Source: Eopsaltria australis
Lineage: Eukaryota; Chordata; Aves; Passeriformes; Petroicidae
Reading direction: 5' to 3'
Assembly: GCA_034509425.1 (NCBI GenBank)
Contig: JAVTVJ010000342.1
Coordinates: forward strand, 1 to 64,000
DNA: 64,000 bases
The notes under the pieces are model-generated. The model did not search any database, was not told where the DNA came from, and saw only the letters and a program-made list of their open reading frames with translations. Shown one piece after another: positions 20,626-31,900 of the stretch (position 1 is its first letter; each line of letters starts with the position of its first letter). Both the position numbers and the translations under genes were made by a program.

Positions 20626-23489
20626 ATTAGTCAGAGAGGCTGCTTTGTGCTGTAGCTTTTGTGCAGAATTGCTGCAATCACGTGCAGTGATGCCCCCCTG
20701 CACTTTCAGACTCGTGTGCTGGGGCTCTGCTGAACCTTGACTCCCCTCCACAGCTCTGTGCCTGCCACTGACTCACCACAGCCCCAGCTTCATCAAATTT
20801 CCATCCCACAGCACAGCCATGGGGTTTTGGGCTGGCTTTGGCTGAGCTGTCTTTTGCTATCTCACAGTGCCACCAGTGAGTGCCAGCACCTTCTCATTCT
20901 CCTCTGAGCAGCTTCAACACAGGCCTGGTCCAACCCCTTGGTCTGAAGCCACCCAAGGGACGTGCAAAATCAGACCCATGCAGCCTGGCACTGAGAGCCT
21001 GGGCTGGATATTCACTATTTTTTCCCAAGCATTCAAGACCCGAATTGTGTTCCATAAATTAAACTTTAAGTCTATTAAGGTGGGGGAGACAGAAAGCAAC
21101 TGATTTGTGCTTAGAGGCTGTTGTCCCACTTTGGTATTGGCAATGCCACTGCAGCAGCTCAGGATCCTGCCTGCCTGCAGAGCTGGCACTGCCAGGAGCC
21201 CTGTCCCAAAGCCAGCACTGTGAGCACCAAACTCCCTCTACAGAGTCAGCCTGAGAGTGACATGCCCTGCAAATGCAGAGGCCAACTGTGCTGTCCTGTA
21301 ATCCCAAGAGGCTGGGTCTGGGATGTTAAATTACCTTGTTCACCCGCTTGGTTGCTCCACTCTTCCTTCTTTGCTTGGTTCCTGGTCATGGGACGGGAAT
21401 GTTCAGCTTTACACATGGCAACAGGGCAGGGAGGGCCATGCACGTGTCTTGCTTCCTTCAGACAATTCACCCAGTATTTCACTCCCTCACAGCCTGAGGA
21501 CATCACTTCAAGAAGTTTCTGGAGTAAATTGGAGGCACTCTGCTAAATCTTTCAAGTGAAAGATGGCAGGATTAAATTCCACTTTTGATATAATCCTTAA
21601 CCCTCTCTTCAAGGGAAGTGCAGCTTTGCCTCCAGCCCTGGCTGGTGCCTCCATGCTGAATCACTCTGATCCCAAAGTAAATAAAGCTCTTTGAAAAAGG
21701 GCAAATGTTTTCTCAGCTGCTCTTCTTCCCTTCAAACGCAGGGCTGAGTGAAATTTTTATGTCTGCAGACAGAAATATATGCAGTCAACAAATGCTTCTT
21801 GCTAGGGAGCTGTCTCCACAAGATAACTGGGTTTTGGAAAGTACACTGAGAATCCATGGGATACTCCTGGACCACACTGCTCTCCTTACAGCTTTCCTTA
21901 CTCTTCTTCTTAAGTGCTTTACATTTTATGAACTCCTAAATGAGCTGGTTTAACTCACTGCACATTAATCTTGGCACGTAGACAGTTCAGGCTCCTGGTG
22001 TCCTCAAGACTTTGTTTCTGCTCAGCCCTGGAGCTGTGTTTGCCATGAGAGACAGAAAATACAAACAGCCCTTTGCCATGAGGAGCAGCAGGGATCTGAA
22101 GGGCCAGAGCCCTGGGGTGGGGGCCAGGCTGCCTTCACCCAGCTGCTGTGCCCTCACCCATCCCTGGATGTCTGTGTGCTCCAGCTCCAGCTCTGAAACC
22201 AAAGCTGAAGCCTAAAACTGACAGGAGAACATTTCTGCCAGCTCTGATGACAGAACACCCCACTCAGCTGCCCCACACATTCTTGCTCCACCCAGTCTTC
22301 ATCCCTACAGAAACCCTCCCAAGGCTGTGAATCCAACGTCAGCACAAGCCATTCTACGAACTTTTTATTTTTATTAAACTGCTTAAATTTAAGCAAAGCT
22401 GCTGTGCAGTTTTTCCAGTCTTCCCCCTGATGTGCTGCAGGGTTTGGGAAGGGTGCCTCATAACTCAGCTCAAGCTAGTTCCAGCCTCCTGTAGGTTTAT
22501 GGCTTGTAATAATACACAGCCTGGGCTTGACTCTGAGAATTCATTGCTCCCCCTCAGAGACACAACGCTAGCTTGAACACTTCAGTATTTTTAGCAGTGC
22601 TGTTCTCCTCCTCCAGTTAAGCCATAAAACCCAAGGGCACAGATACTCCAAGCACCTTTTCCCAGCTTCAAGTAATCACAGATTACAGGCTCACAGCACG
22701 CACCAGCCACTGAGGGCCAGCTCAAACCTTGAAGGCAGCAGCCTTTCAGCAGCAGGAGAACACAACCCTTGGAGTTTGCTCCCTTGCAAAAGCCAGTTGT
22801 GCTCTCTCTTTCCCCACCCTGTAGAAACACCATGTGCCAGTCCTAACACAAGGGAAAACACCAGGAAATGGGGCACAAAGCCATTCAGGGCTCTGCCACA
22901 GCCCCCAGATGGTTTGGGGGCTGCATTCTCTGGGGGAGAAAACAACCTGCTGGGTCAGGTGGCCATGGGGATCAGACACCTTCACCCAGGAGCAAAGCCA
23001 GGGAGCTGAGAGGGAAAGCTGAGAGCATAAGGCAAGGGAGTTAGCTGGCAGAAACTTGCCAGGCTTAAAAAGGGCAGTCTGGCCACTTCTGGCTGAGGAA
23101 CTGAGAGCAAAGTATGTTCTAGCAGCTTAGCAGTGATTGAATTGTTCTTTTGAAGTGTCAAGGAGATCAAAATAAAAGGCTATTTTGGGTTTTTTTTTTT
23201 TTCAAATCCCCTTCTTAGATTACCAGAAAATCCTGGCTCAGCTCTGGTGGGAAACAGGTACAAACTGTCCCTGCAGTGACCACAGCACAGCTCCCGACTC
23301 ACACCTCCACATTAGGAGCAAAAAGGCATCACCACAACGCTGAGAGGGCTTCAAGATCAACTTTCAGGTGGTTTTATGTTCCCTGGACAGTGTCACAGAG
23401 CATTGGGACAATGGATCTGCATAGCAAGGACCAGTGCAAGATCTCCAGCTCCTGCCTGATGAGAGTTAGGTGAACACTGTGAGGGCTGG

Positions 23490-23530
23490 TCCTACAAAGT
23501 AGCCCGTCCTCTACAAAGTAGCCCATCCTC
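23490..23530. repeat. 19-bp direct duplication
   Basis: TACAAAGTAGCCCGTCCTC is followed at once by a copy with one substitution (CCATCCTC). Confidence 0.85.
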
Positions 23531-24229
23531 TCAGTTCCCATCAGATTAGTGATGCTGAAAGTCCTTGGTACTGCCCAAAGTCCTCCAAAGCCCAAATCAG
23601 TTGCCCTTGAGGTGGCTGAAGGGGACTCAAGAGCAAGCCCAGCACAAGTCACACTCCAGCAGGGAATGGGGAATAAAAGTTTATCTTGCTTAAACACAGG
23701 GCTCAGCAAAAGCAAGAGGGAAGGTCACGAGATAGGGACAGAAGTGGAAATTTGAAACAAAAGGGGATTGTATTTGACACCAGTAGAGAAGCATAAGCAA
23801 GTCCTCCTGCAGTGATGGAGAGGACTCCAGTGCTGTCTGCTGGTCCATGGGCAAAGAGAGGACATTTCCCCTGAGTTAAAGCTCTGAAATATGCTCGTAA
23901 GGAAGCTGGAAATTCCCTCCTCAACTCTTTATTTTCTTCCTTCTGTGAGAGGGGAAGCTATTTTTTTTTTCATCTGACCTTGCCTGAACGTGGTCTGCAT
24001 GTCGTGTGATTGACCCAGGGGCACTCCATTTCCCACAGACTCTGCTTGGACATGCAATGCATTTCCAGGTCCAAGGGACAGTGCAAAGTTCAATTGAGGA
24101 TTGCTCCGTTTAGCTGTGCTGGGGGCTCATAATCCCAGTGGGTCAGAATGTTTAGAGTTAAAGAGGTTACAGGCTTTTCTGAGGGAGTAGTTCAACTCCA
24201 GCTGTCAAACCACTTGCATAGAAGAAATT

Positions 24230-24420
24230 TGTAGACTCTGCCAGCAGCACATTAAATTGCTGTTTTCTTGTCGTTAATCTAGTAGCATGCATTGTTTTCA
24301 CATTGCCATAAGAGAATAATTAATCTGTGGCAAATTTATGCCTATGAAATTATAAATAGTAGGCCTAAAATAAAAAGGACAGTGAAGAAATTCAAGGGGA
24401 CACACATTGATGAGAGCCTC
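24230..24420. promoter_or_regulatory. Candidate conserved non-coding element
   Basis: AT-rich non-repetitive block with CGTTAATCTAG, CATTGTTTTCACATTG and AATAATTAATCTGTGG, i.e. homeodomain- and SOX-type words. Function is conjecture; no conservation test could be run. Confidence 0.2.
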
Positions 24421-27400
24421 ATCAAGAAGGCTCTTGGCAAAGCCCTTGGAATGCCTTCAGGGTCTGATCTTTTCAGAAACTCATCTGAGGGACTTGCAAT
24501 CTGCTTCATATTCAGTTTAATAGTGCACAAAAAAAAAAACTCCACTTGCAGACTTTGCACATTAAAAGGAGAATTAAAAAAAAAAAAAATCAGAGCTTTT
24601 TCTCAGGGCCTAAAAAACGAGTCTGAAAATGAGGAAGTTTGGTGTTGCAATTTCCTGGGAAACCTCAATCCCACTCCCTTTCACTATTGCTCTGTACTTT
24701 GGTCTGTAATTCAGATGCAAGTCTGATAAATCATGGGCTTCACAGTCTGTTTTCTTTCCATTTGCAGGAGAAAAAGCAGTGCAGGAACACAGGTGACACC
24801 TGCTATGAGACTGAGACCACTTTCCCTGGGTGCTTCGGAGAAGGTGAAGCTGCTGTGGGTGTTTGATATGGGAGAGGTACAAGCCAGGCCGGGGCTGGGG
24901 CAAGGCCATGTCTAGGACACGATAAGCACTTCTCAAATGCTTATCACTGAAACTCCCAAGCCAAGAGGGCTTTTCTGCTTCCCTCCTTTGTGATAAAGCA
25001 GATATTTCTGTTGACTGAGTGTAGGTTCACTACAAAGAAACAGAGAGTGAGGTTGGTGTTGGAGGGGGAGGATGGTGGGATAATCCTTACAGGAGGAAGT
25101 TCTCCTGTGAACAAAGGTGAGCTGAGGCTCAGGTTCCTCCAGGCTCTACTCTGATGCAACCACAGGCAAAACTCTCCTCTGCAAAACATTCCACAGCCAC
25201 AAAAACACTCAAGATGCCATTTTCCCACCTCCATCCAACCCCTCCTTCCTCCTCCTGCTTCTCCCCTAAGCACCTCCCATGCCACCACCTGACCTTGCCT
25301 CGCCTTTTCCCTGAGCCCCCAGCTTTTCTGGTGGGACAGAAAGGCAGGAGACAGCTAAAGCTTGGCTGGATTCTGTGAGTACCTAATGGAGTCTCCCCAT
25401 GCTAAGAGGAGGTTTGTCCCCTGCCCCCACAACTGCTGCCCTTCAGCAAAAGGGGATGAAACTGGGGATGAAAGGTCACTAGGGACAGGGAGCAGCCCCC
25501 CAAGACAGCTTGTGTGTTAGTCAGTCTCACTTAGAACACTCCATGTGTGGAAAACAGCTTAAAAAAATTAGGGCAGCTTTTACTACCAGCAGATTTCTCA
25601 AGCAGATAGTTGGAAACACTGGGGGAAAAAGAATGAGGTGGTTGGTTTGGGGGTTTTCAGTTTTTGATGCTGGAAGAGGAACAACAGACAGACTTTTGGT
25701 GCAGAGGAGCACAATAGTACTAACCTGGGTACTTGTTTTTCCCTTAGTTTTCTTTAACAACTGAATAGATTAGATCTACTCCCAGGACCTTCACCAATGA
25801 TTTAAAAGGAAAATGTTTATTAGGGTGACAAACAGCCAACCCTGATGTCTCCCATCAGGTAGGACTGGCAAAAAGAGAAGAGGGAACAGAAAAATCACAG
25901 AGCCCCAGTTGAGATTGTAAAGGACCTCTGGAAGTACTCCAAAATTACTAAATAACACAGAGAGGACTGAACACAACATAAACACTTGTCCGTATCACAC
26001 TCAATACTGTTAGTTCCTAAATGCACAGGGGTGTGTGCACTCTGTTTGCTTTGTTGTTTATTTTGGTGACAAGGCTGGTGGTGATGTGGTTTTACAGGAG
26101 TGAGAAGGGTCAAAAGGACCCTCCTTCAACACAAGTGCAAGGTGAGCAGCACACTGCTCAGCTCTGGTGTGTATTCTGCAGGGACTAGCAAGTGCAGGAC
26201 AGACAGAAGCCAGAGAAGTCTGAAACCTATTCGAGGGGAGCTCCAGCATCTCTTCATTATCAGCAGTTTCCAGGCTGAGCCTTTGTCTGCCTCTGTAACC
26301 CCCTTCCCACCCACACACATTCCTTTCCAGCAATGCTGCTTTATTTGGCTTGTCATTATCTTCTTGTTAAATCCACTTAATTGGTGCATTTAACTCTTTG
26401 TGTTCCTTAATAGATCCTCTGATATCACTTGTTTACTGAAAATAAAACCCAATAGCCTTAAGTATTACATTTCAAAACAGCATCTAAATTGAGATGGGTC
26501 TTGCCAGTCCCAGGGTTGAACTGTGCTGCTCCAGTAACTCCCAAACACTGCATGAGACACAAGGCAAGCTGGACTTGATGAGTTGGAAGCTGTCCAAGTC
26601 AAAGTCTGCACACAGCTAGGGTATTTCCAGAAATCCAAAGTCTCCTCTTCCACAAGCTCCTTTAGGACAACAAATCTTCACACCCCCCCTGCTATGGACA
26701 ATAAAGTTTTTAGTGCCCGTGTTGCAGACTGGAGGGGATCCTCTCCCTGCTGCTCAAAGGGGATTAGTGCAGTTCCCCATGTGCTCTGTACCTGCTCTAA
26801 ATTTCCACAGCCAGATCTACCAGGAATCTAAGGAAGAAAATACTAACTGTAAGTGATGCCAGCAAAACCCCTAATGCCAATATAATCATGTCAGGAAATG
26901 AAAAAAAAAAATAAATTAAATGTTCCTTTGGCAATTTGGTTTTATCTGGGGAACTGCTGCAAGCTGTACACACATTGAAATGCCCCAATCTCATCAGCAG
27001 CATCTACATTGGGAACTGCATCAAAGAGAGACCCCAAAGTCTCTCCAGCCACTGTCCAAGGCAGCACACAGCTCTGATGAGGAATGGGAGGCTCCCTCCT
27101 TCTCTGTGTTTCTGTTGAAAGACTGGGGATGGGGGAGGTTGCCCTTGAAGGGCTTTGATCCACAAGAATTTCTTTACTGCTGAAAATGTACTCACAGACC
27201 AAGCTGACAGCACTCCTCACTGGGGGTGTAGCAGAAGGGGTAAAGCTGGGCCAGGCCCCCACATGCCAAGGCATCAGCCAAAGTGCAAAGGAATGGAGCA
27301 GAAAAAGCAGGAATGTGCAAGGATCTAACTCCCACACATCCTCTGCTAGGGACAGAGCACAGCACTACTATCTGTGAGTACAGGCCTGGCCCACAGATAC

Positions 27401-27645
27401 TACCCCAAAAGTAAAGGTTTTGCTTTATTCTCAGACCCCTTTGTAACACCTGGAGGAAGAGTAAAGCCCCTCTAAAGGTTTGGGAGGGAAATCAGTGAAG
27501 AAAACCAGCAGAACCCCCTATAGTGCCACGTGCTCTTAATCCACGTTGTTTTCTGTGCCTAGTCCCACACTTTTTGGAGCAGGGCACTGAGCAGGGAGTC
27601 TCCAGAAAGCTTTGGCAGAGAAGAAGCTCCATGGCCTTTCCCTGC

Positions 27646-27653
27646 TGACGTCA
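27646..27653. promoter_or_regulatory. Full palindromic CRE TGACGTCA
   Basis: Perfect CREB/ATF octamer in the BOK 3' flank. A single CpG-containing octamer in low-CpG DNA is notable, but binding is untested. Confidence 0.3.
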
Positions 27654-27884
27654 GGGAGGCCCTGCATCTCTTGGTAAAAACAGCATGTTTCTGACATGGC
27701 AACAACATGGGTCAAATTCCAGGCATGAACCAGGCCAGTCGTAGTTTTAACATGTTAACATGCTCTACCAGGGGAAAAGCTGAAGTATTTTTAGCATGGC
27801 CAGAGTGTTTGTCTCTGCACTGTTCTGGCCTTTTTTGGAATTGTTAACTCTGGTCTGGAAACAAATACAATAGCCTTTGCAAGA

Positions 27885-28853
27885 GTGAAATACCACTTAT
27901 TTTCTTTTATTGTTTGCCACAAAGAAGACTACGGGTTGTACTTCGAAGAGATTAAAGGAGAAAAATACATCAGCTACTTTCAGCACAGCTCACTGCTTTT
28001 ACAATGCCAGCCAGTTCACTTGGTTGCTGCTTCCCTATTTCTGCCCATACCCCCCAGCCTCTCCTACTTACAGAAATCTCAGAGGACAAAACATTTTTCT
28101 TCATTATGAAATTCCATCCCAAGTTGTTGCTCTGAAGCATTGCCCTGCTCTCCTGTTTGACTGGGGTGAGTGCAGTAAGAGGGGTCAACAAAACACACAC
28201 TGCCCTCAAACAGCTACTCAGACATGTCAGGGAGAAGCCTCTGCTGACAGAATGTTTGGTTCTATCTCATTACAAACCCACCAAGCTGTGCTGGGGCAGA
28301 GCCCAGCGAGCGAGTTTGGGTTAAAGGAGGAGATGAAGTTTAAGCACAAATGTAACGACAAGAATCAACACAAGGCAAGTCTGAGGACTGAAAGGGAAAC
28401 CACATGGAGGGAGAAAAGGGACTCTCCCCCTCTCCTATTTTCTTATCCCATTTCAAATAATATTCCCTTCCTCCTCCCCTCTGCCTGGTGCTAGTATAAG
28501 CATGCAACACAGCCGTAAGGAGCAGCCACCTGAGAGTCCCACGCTGCACACAGCTGCCATCACCAGCGTGACCAGCAACACCTAGGCCACACATGCAAGT
28601 TACCCAGGGAAACAAGATTCTTGGAAGGATTAATGGTGAGAGAGGCTCGTGTGGCTGCAAAAAAGGAGACTGTGGTTGATCATCTGCTCCTAGTTGATGG
28701 GAGATAACAAGTCTGGTTTTTTGTCCCAGTTCTTCTCTTCCTCCTCTTCAGAGATTGCCATTATCAATCTGGAATTACTTCTCCAGTTACTTCTTGTTGC
28801 TTCTGGAGTGGGAGAGAAGATGGGGCAGGGGGGTTGTGCTTGGCAACTCAGAC
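27885..28853 (-). other. BOK: BOK 3' untranslated region (inferred extent)
   Basis: From the BOK stop to just beyond the first AATAAA. No coding or repeat content seen. The 3' limit depends on which poly(A) signal is used. Confidence 0.45.
27906..27911 (-). terminator. Possible BOK polyadenylation signal
   Basis: AATAAA on the minus strand about 0.94 kb after the BOK stop. Further minus-strand AATAAA words occur downstream (for example near 27423), so the site used is uncertain. Confidence 0.4.
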
Positions 28854-28979
28854 TCATCTCTCAGGCAGCAGGACGAAGAAGATGGCCTTGAGGAAGTGAC
28901 CAAAGCTGCAAACAGCAGCCACAAGCCAGTGGGAGCGAAGGCTGGGGTCAGTATTCACCACACATTTTGTGATGTCTGC
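28854..28979 (-). CDS. BOK: BOK last coding exon (BH2 end and membrane anchor)
   Basis: Acceptor CTCATTAG before 28979. It reads ADITKCVVNTDPSLRSHWLV, then AAVCSFGHFLKAIFFVLLPE, R and stop TGA (28856-28854). It is too short to appear as a free-standing open frame and was found by matching the family's C-terminus on the reverse strand. Confidence 0.95.
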   Translation of the reverse strand, partial: ADITKCVVNTDPSLRSHWLVAAVCSFGHFLKAIFFVLLPER

Positions 28980-31900
28980 CTAATGAGGAGGGAAGAGAGA
29001 TTGTCAGAGAGAGAGATGCCCACATCAGCCACAACCCTTGGCATTGCACCACCACTGCTGCAGCACCAGATGTTGGCTCTGACACTCCCACACACTGAAA
29101 GTTATTAAATCAGGCTCAGGAGCCCTGCTAAATACACTTTCCTAATTCCCCATCAACGAGGCAAAGCGTTCCCCTTTTCAGCCACCCCTGGGGAAAGAAA
29201 TGCTACAGGAAGATTATCCAGCACTTTCCATTTCAGATAGCTAAATACAACTTTCTTTCCCTGTTCAAAAGGTCTAGGAAGCCTCAGCAGTATCAGCATT
29301 CCCATCCTTCTCTGGAAAGCCAGATGCTTCCCAGAGGTTGTCCTGTTTAATATCAGCTCGAGTTGCTTGTACGTTTTCTCCTGCCTCAATGCTTACTTTG
29401 GAAGACATTCAAGCAAGCCATCCCCCAATTTAAATCTAAAGCAATGCAAGCTTTGCAGCTTTGTTTGTGGAAATATATATGCCAGCAGAGATGCCTCCCA
29501 GATGTGTGGGCCAGATTTAAAGATCACTTGGGCAGCTGGTTTCAAGTATTAACAAGAAGAGAAGTTGGCCTGCAATGATTTTAAAAAAACCCAAAAAACA
29601 CACCTGTCAAATTGATAGAGAGAGGTTCTCAGCTGGCATGGGACAGAGAAAATGGAAAATATCAAGAGGGTGAAGTGAACAGGAGGGAGTTATAGATGAA
29701 AATGTATTTTCTGGTGAAGGAATTAAAATTAAAACATTTGCCCATGATACAACTGAGTTGTGGTTGAACTCCTGCCTAGTACAAGATGTGGACCGTGGCT
29801 GTGCAACAGGGGGTGCACCATTAGCACTTCAGCCCCTTTTAGAAACAGCTTTTGGGTGGCAAATGAGAACAATAATCACACCACAAGGATGGCAAATGTT
29901 CACAGCCCCAAAAGCTTTTTCTTTACAAGCTTAGCTCAGTAGTCTTCCAAATCTGCCTTCTGACATAAGTCTCTCATTGACCAAACACAGGCTAGTCAGA
30001 CTCTCAACCCTGAGGTGTTCCTCCCCTAAACAGGACATGAGAGGTGATAAATGCTCCAATCATCTTCTCTATTCCTTCTGCCTGTCCTCCAAGATGTGCA
30101 TGAGCCCTGCCTGACCAACCCTGGTCATCATTAGAGAAAGGAAAAGGGGGCTGAAGGGACAAATCCCAGGGTGTGGTTAGTGAGTACAGCCACACTGACC
30201 AAACCCACCATCATCTACAGACCAAAGCTCTGCTGCCAGCAGCCTCCCACACATTCCAGCAGCTCCTTCTTCACTGTGTCTGGAAAGCTGGCACAGTGCA
30301 CCTCACCACACTGCTGATCTCCTGGGAGCATCAGGAGAAGCTGAGCCCGTGAACGCCTGACAAGCAGAGACTGCAGGAAGGAGGAATACAGGCACACAAT
30401 GATGGGAAGGAGCAGGATGACAGGAGAAAGCTGAGTCAGCACCGAGGTGTGGAAATACTGCTGCCTGTGGCTAAAAAACAAGCAAACATAGCAAGCAGAG
30501 CCAAGAGAGCTACCAGGAGATGCTGCAGTGGTGGTTACAGGTACTTTATCTGTATTGTGGAGGAAAGCAAGGTGGGTCTCCCTGAATCCTTCCAGTGATG
30601 GCTTAGCACACTCACTCTATTTGCATTTGAAAAAAGTCTGAACTGATTCAACCTGTCAAATCCTATCGATCTGCATGGGGCCACGTTTAAAACACAGTTG
30701 TGTCAAACTGGCCCTTCAGCTGAGAGAAGTCATGACAAGCAGGTGCCAGTCTGAACACGTGTTAGGGTGCCAGATCCATGAGAAACACAAGCTCTAATGG
30801 GCTTTAATGTCCCATGTGAGCCAGTAAAAGGCCCATACACACTGGGTTGATTACAGCTGTAGAGGGTTAACTGCCAGATGAGAAAACGTGAACTCCTTAA
30901 AGCCCTGCAATGTTCTCCCAGAGGCAATGACCTCAGTGCTCTAACCAAAAGGAGCTGCACTCAGAAGCACTTACGAATTTCTATGGGGCTTGCTTAGATA
31001 AGCGAAATTGCTCAGCTGTTTAACAATTGCTTTAGCTGTTGTTATCCAAATCAAGCCTGCTGATAAGGCAGTAGAACTGAAAACTTCAAAGCTACTTGGG
31101 TCTTTTTGCCTTGTCAGGTACTGATAAACTGTTGCAGTGGCAGTTTGAAGTTCAGTGTTAATTATTCAAACAAATTCAAGTCACTTGCACTGCTTGGTAG
31201 CAAATATTGCTAGAAAATTTTAAATCTTTCTATTATACTAAAAAGCCATACCAAAGAAAAAGGTACTTGGAAACTAGGAAGAGATGTGTTCCTATGCAAC
31301 ATTTCTGTTTTAATGAAACTAGATCTTGAAAAACAAAAAGTTTCAGAAAATACATTTCAAGCAGCTCTACAGGTATGCAGTTAAAGTAAGCCTCAAATGA
31401 TACTGAGGCAGGGATTGGCATTCACAGGCAGGAACAGTGTTACTTAATCCCAGGATGTCCTCTCCACCTGCCTCAGCACAATTAATTTTTGGAATGCAAA
31501 ATGAAACAGATCAGGGCATCCAAATCAAAGGTTAGTTTTAGCCCAACCAAACAGTTCCCTGAGTCAGTTGCCCTCAAGGTGACACAGTTTTAGAGAGGAC
31601 AGGGACGATTTAAGGATTGGTACTTAGTTCTAAGTGCAAGGGATCCAAAATCAGAACAATGACAGGTTCCCAGTTCCTCTCCACGAAAAAAAGGTGTCTT
31701 CATTCCTGAGGAAATCAGGTGACTGAACCAGCTACTGACACAGCTGGGAAGTCTCAGGACAAAGGAGCAACACTCAGTTTGGAAAAAGACATCCTCATCT
31801 TCCAAAATAAAGTTTTTACTATGAATGATCCCCCACAGGAGCCAATGGTTACATTGGGCAGAGAGAGACCAAACAAATCTGATGCTTAGAAGTGAAATGA

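Larger units (their letters stand above)
9036..27880. other. Intergenic region between ETV5 and BOK (convergent 3' ends)
   Basis: About 19 kb without any exon I can recognise on either strand. It holds CR1 tails (12715-12812, 18380-18540, 19915-20165, 20485-20625), an AAAAC repeat, a 39-T tract, a CCAT microsatellite, a 19-bp tandem repeat and a 9-bp minisatellite. The sequence shifts from GC-rich near ETV5 to nearer average toward BOK. Confidence 0.75.
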
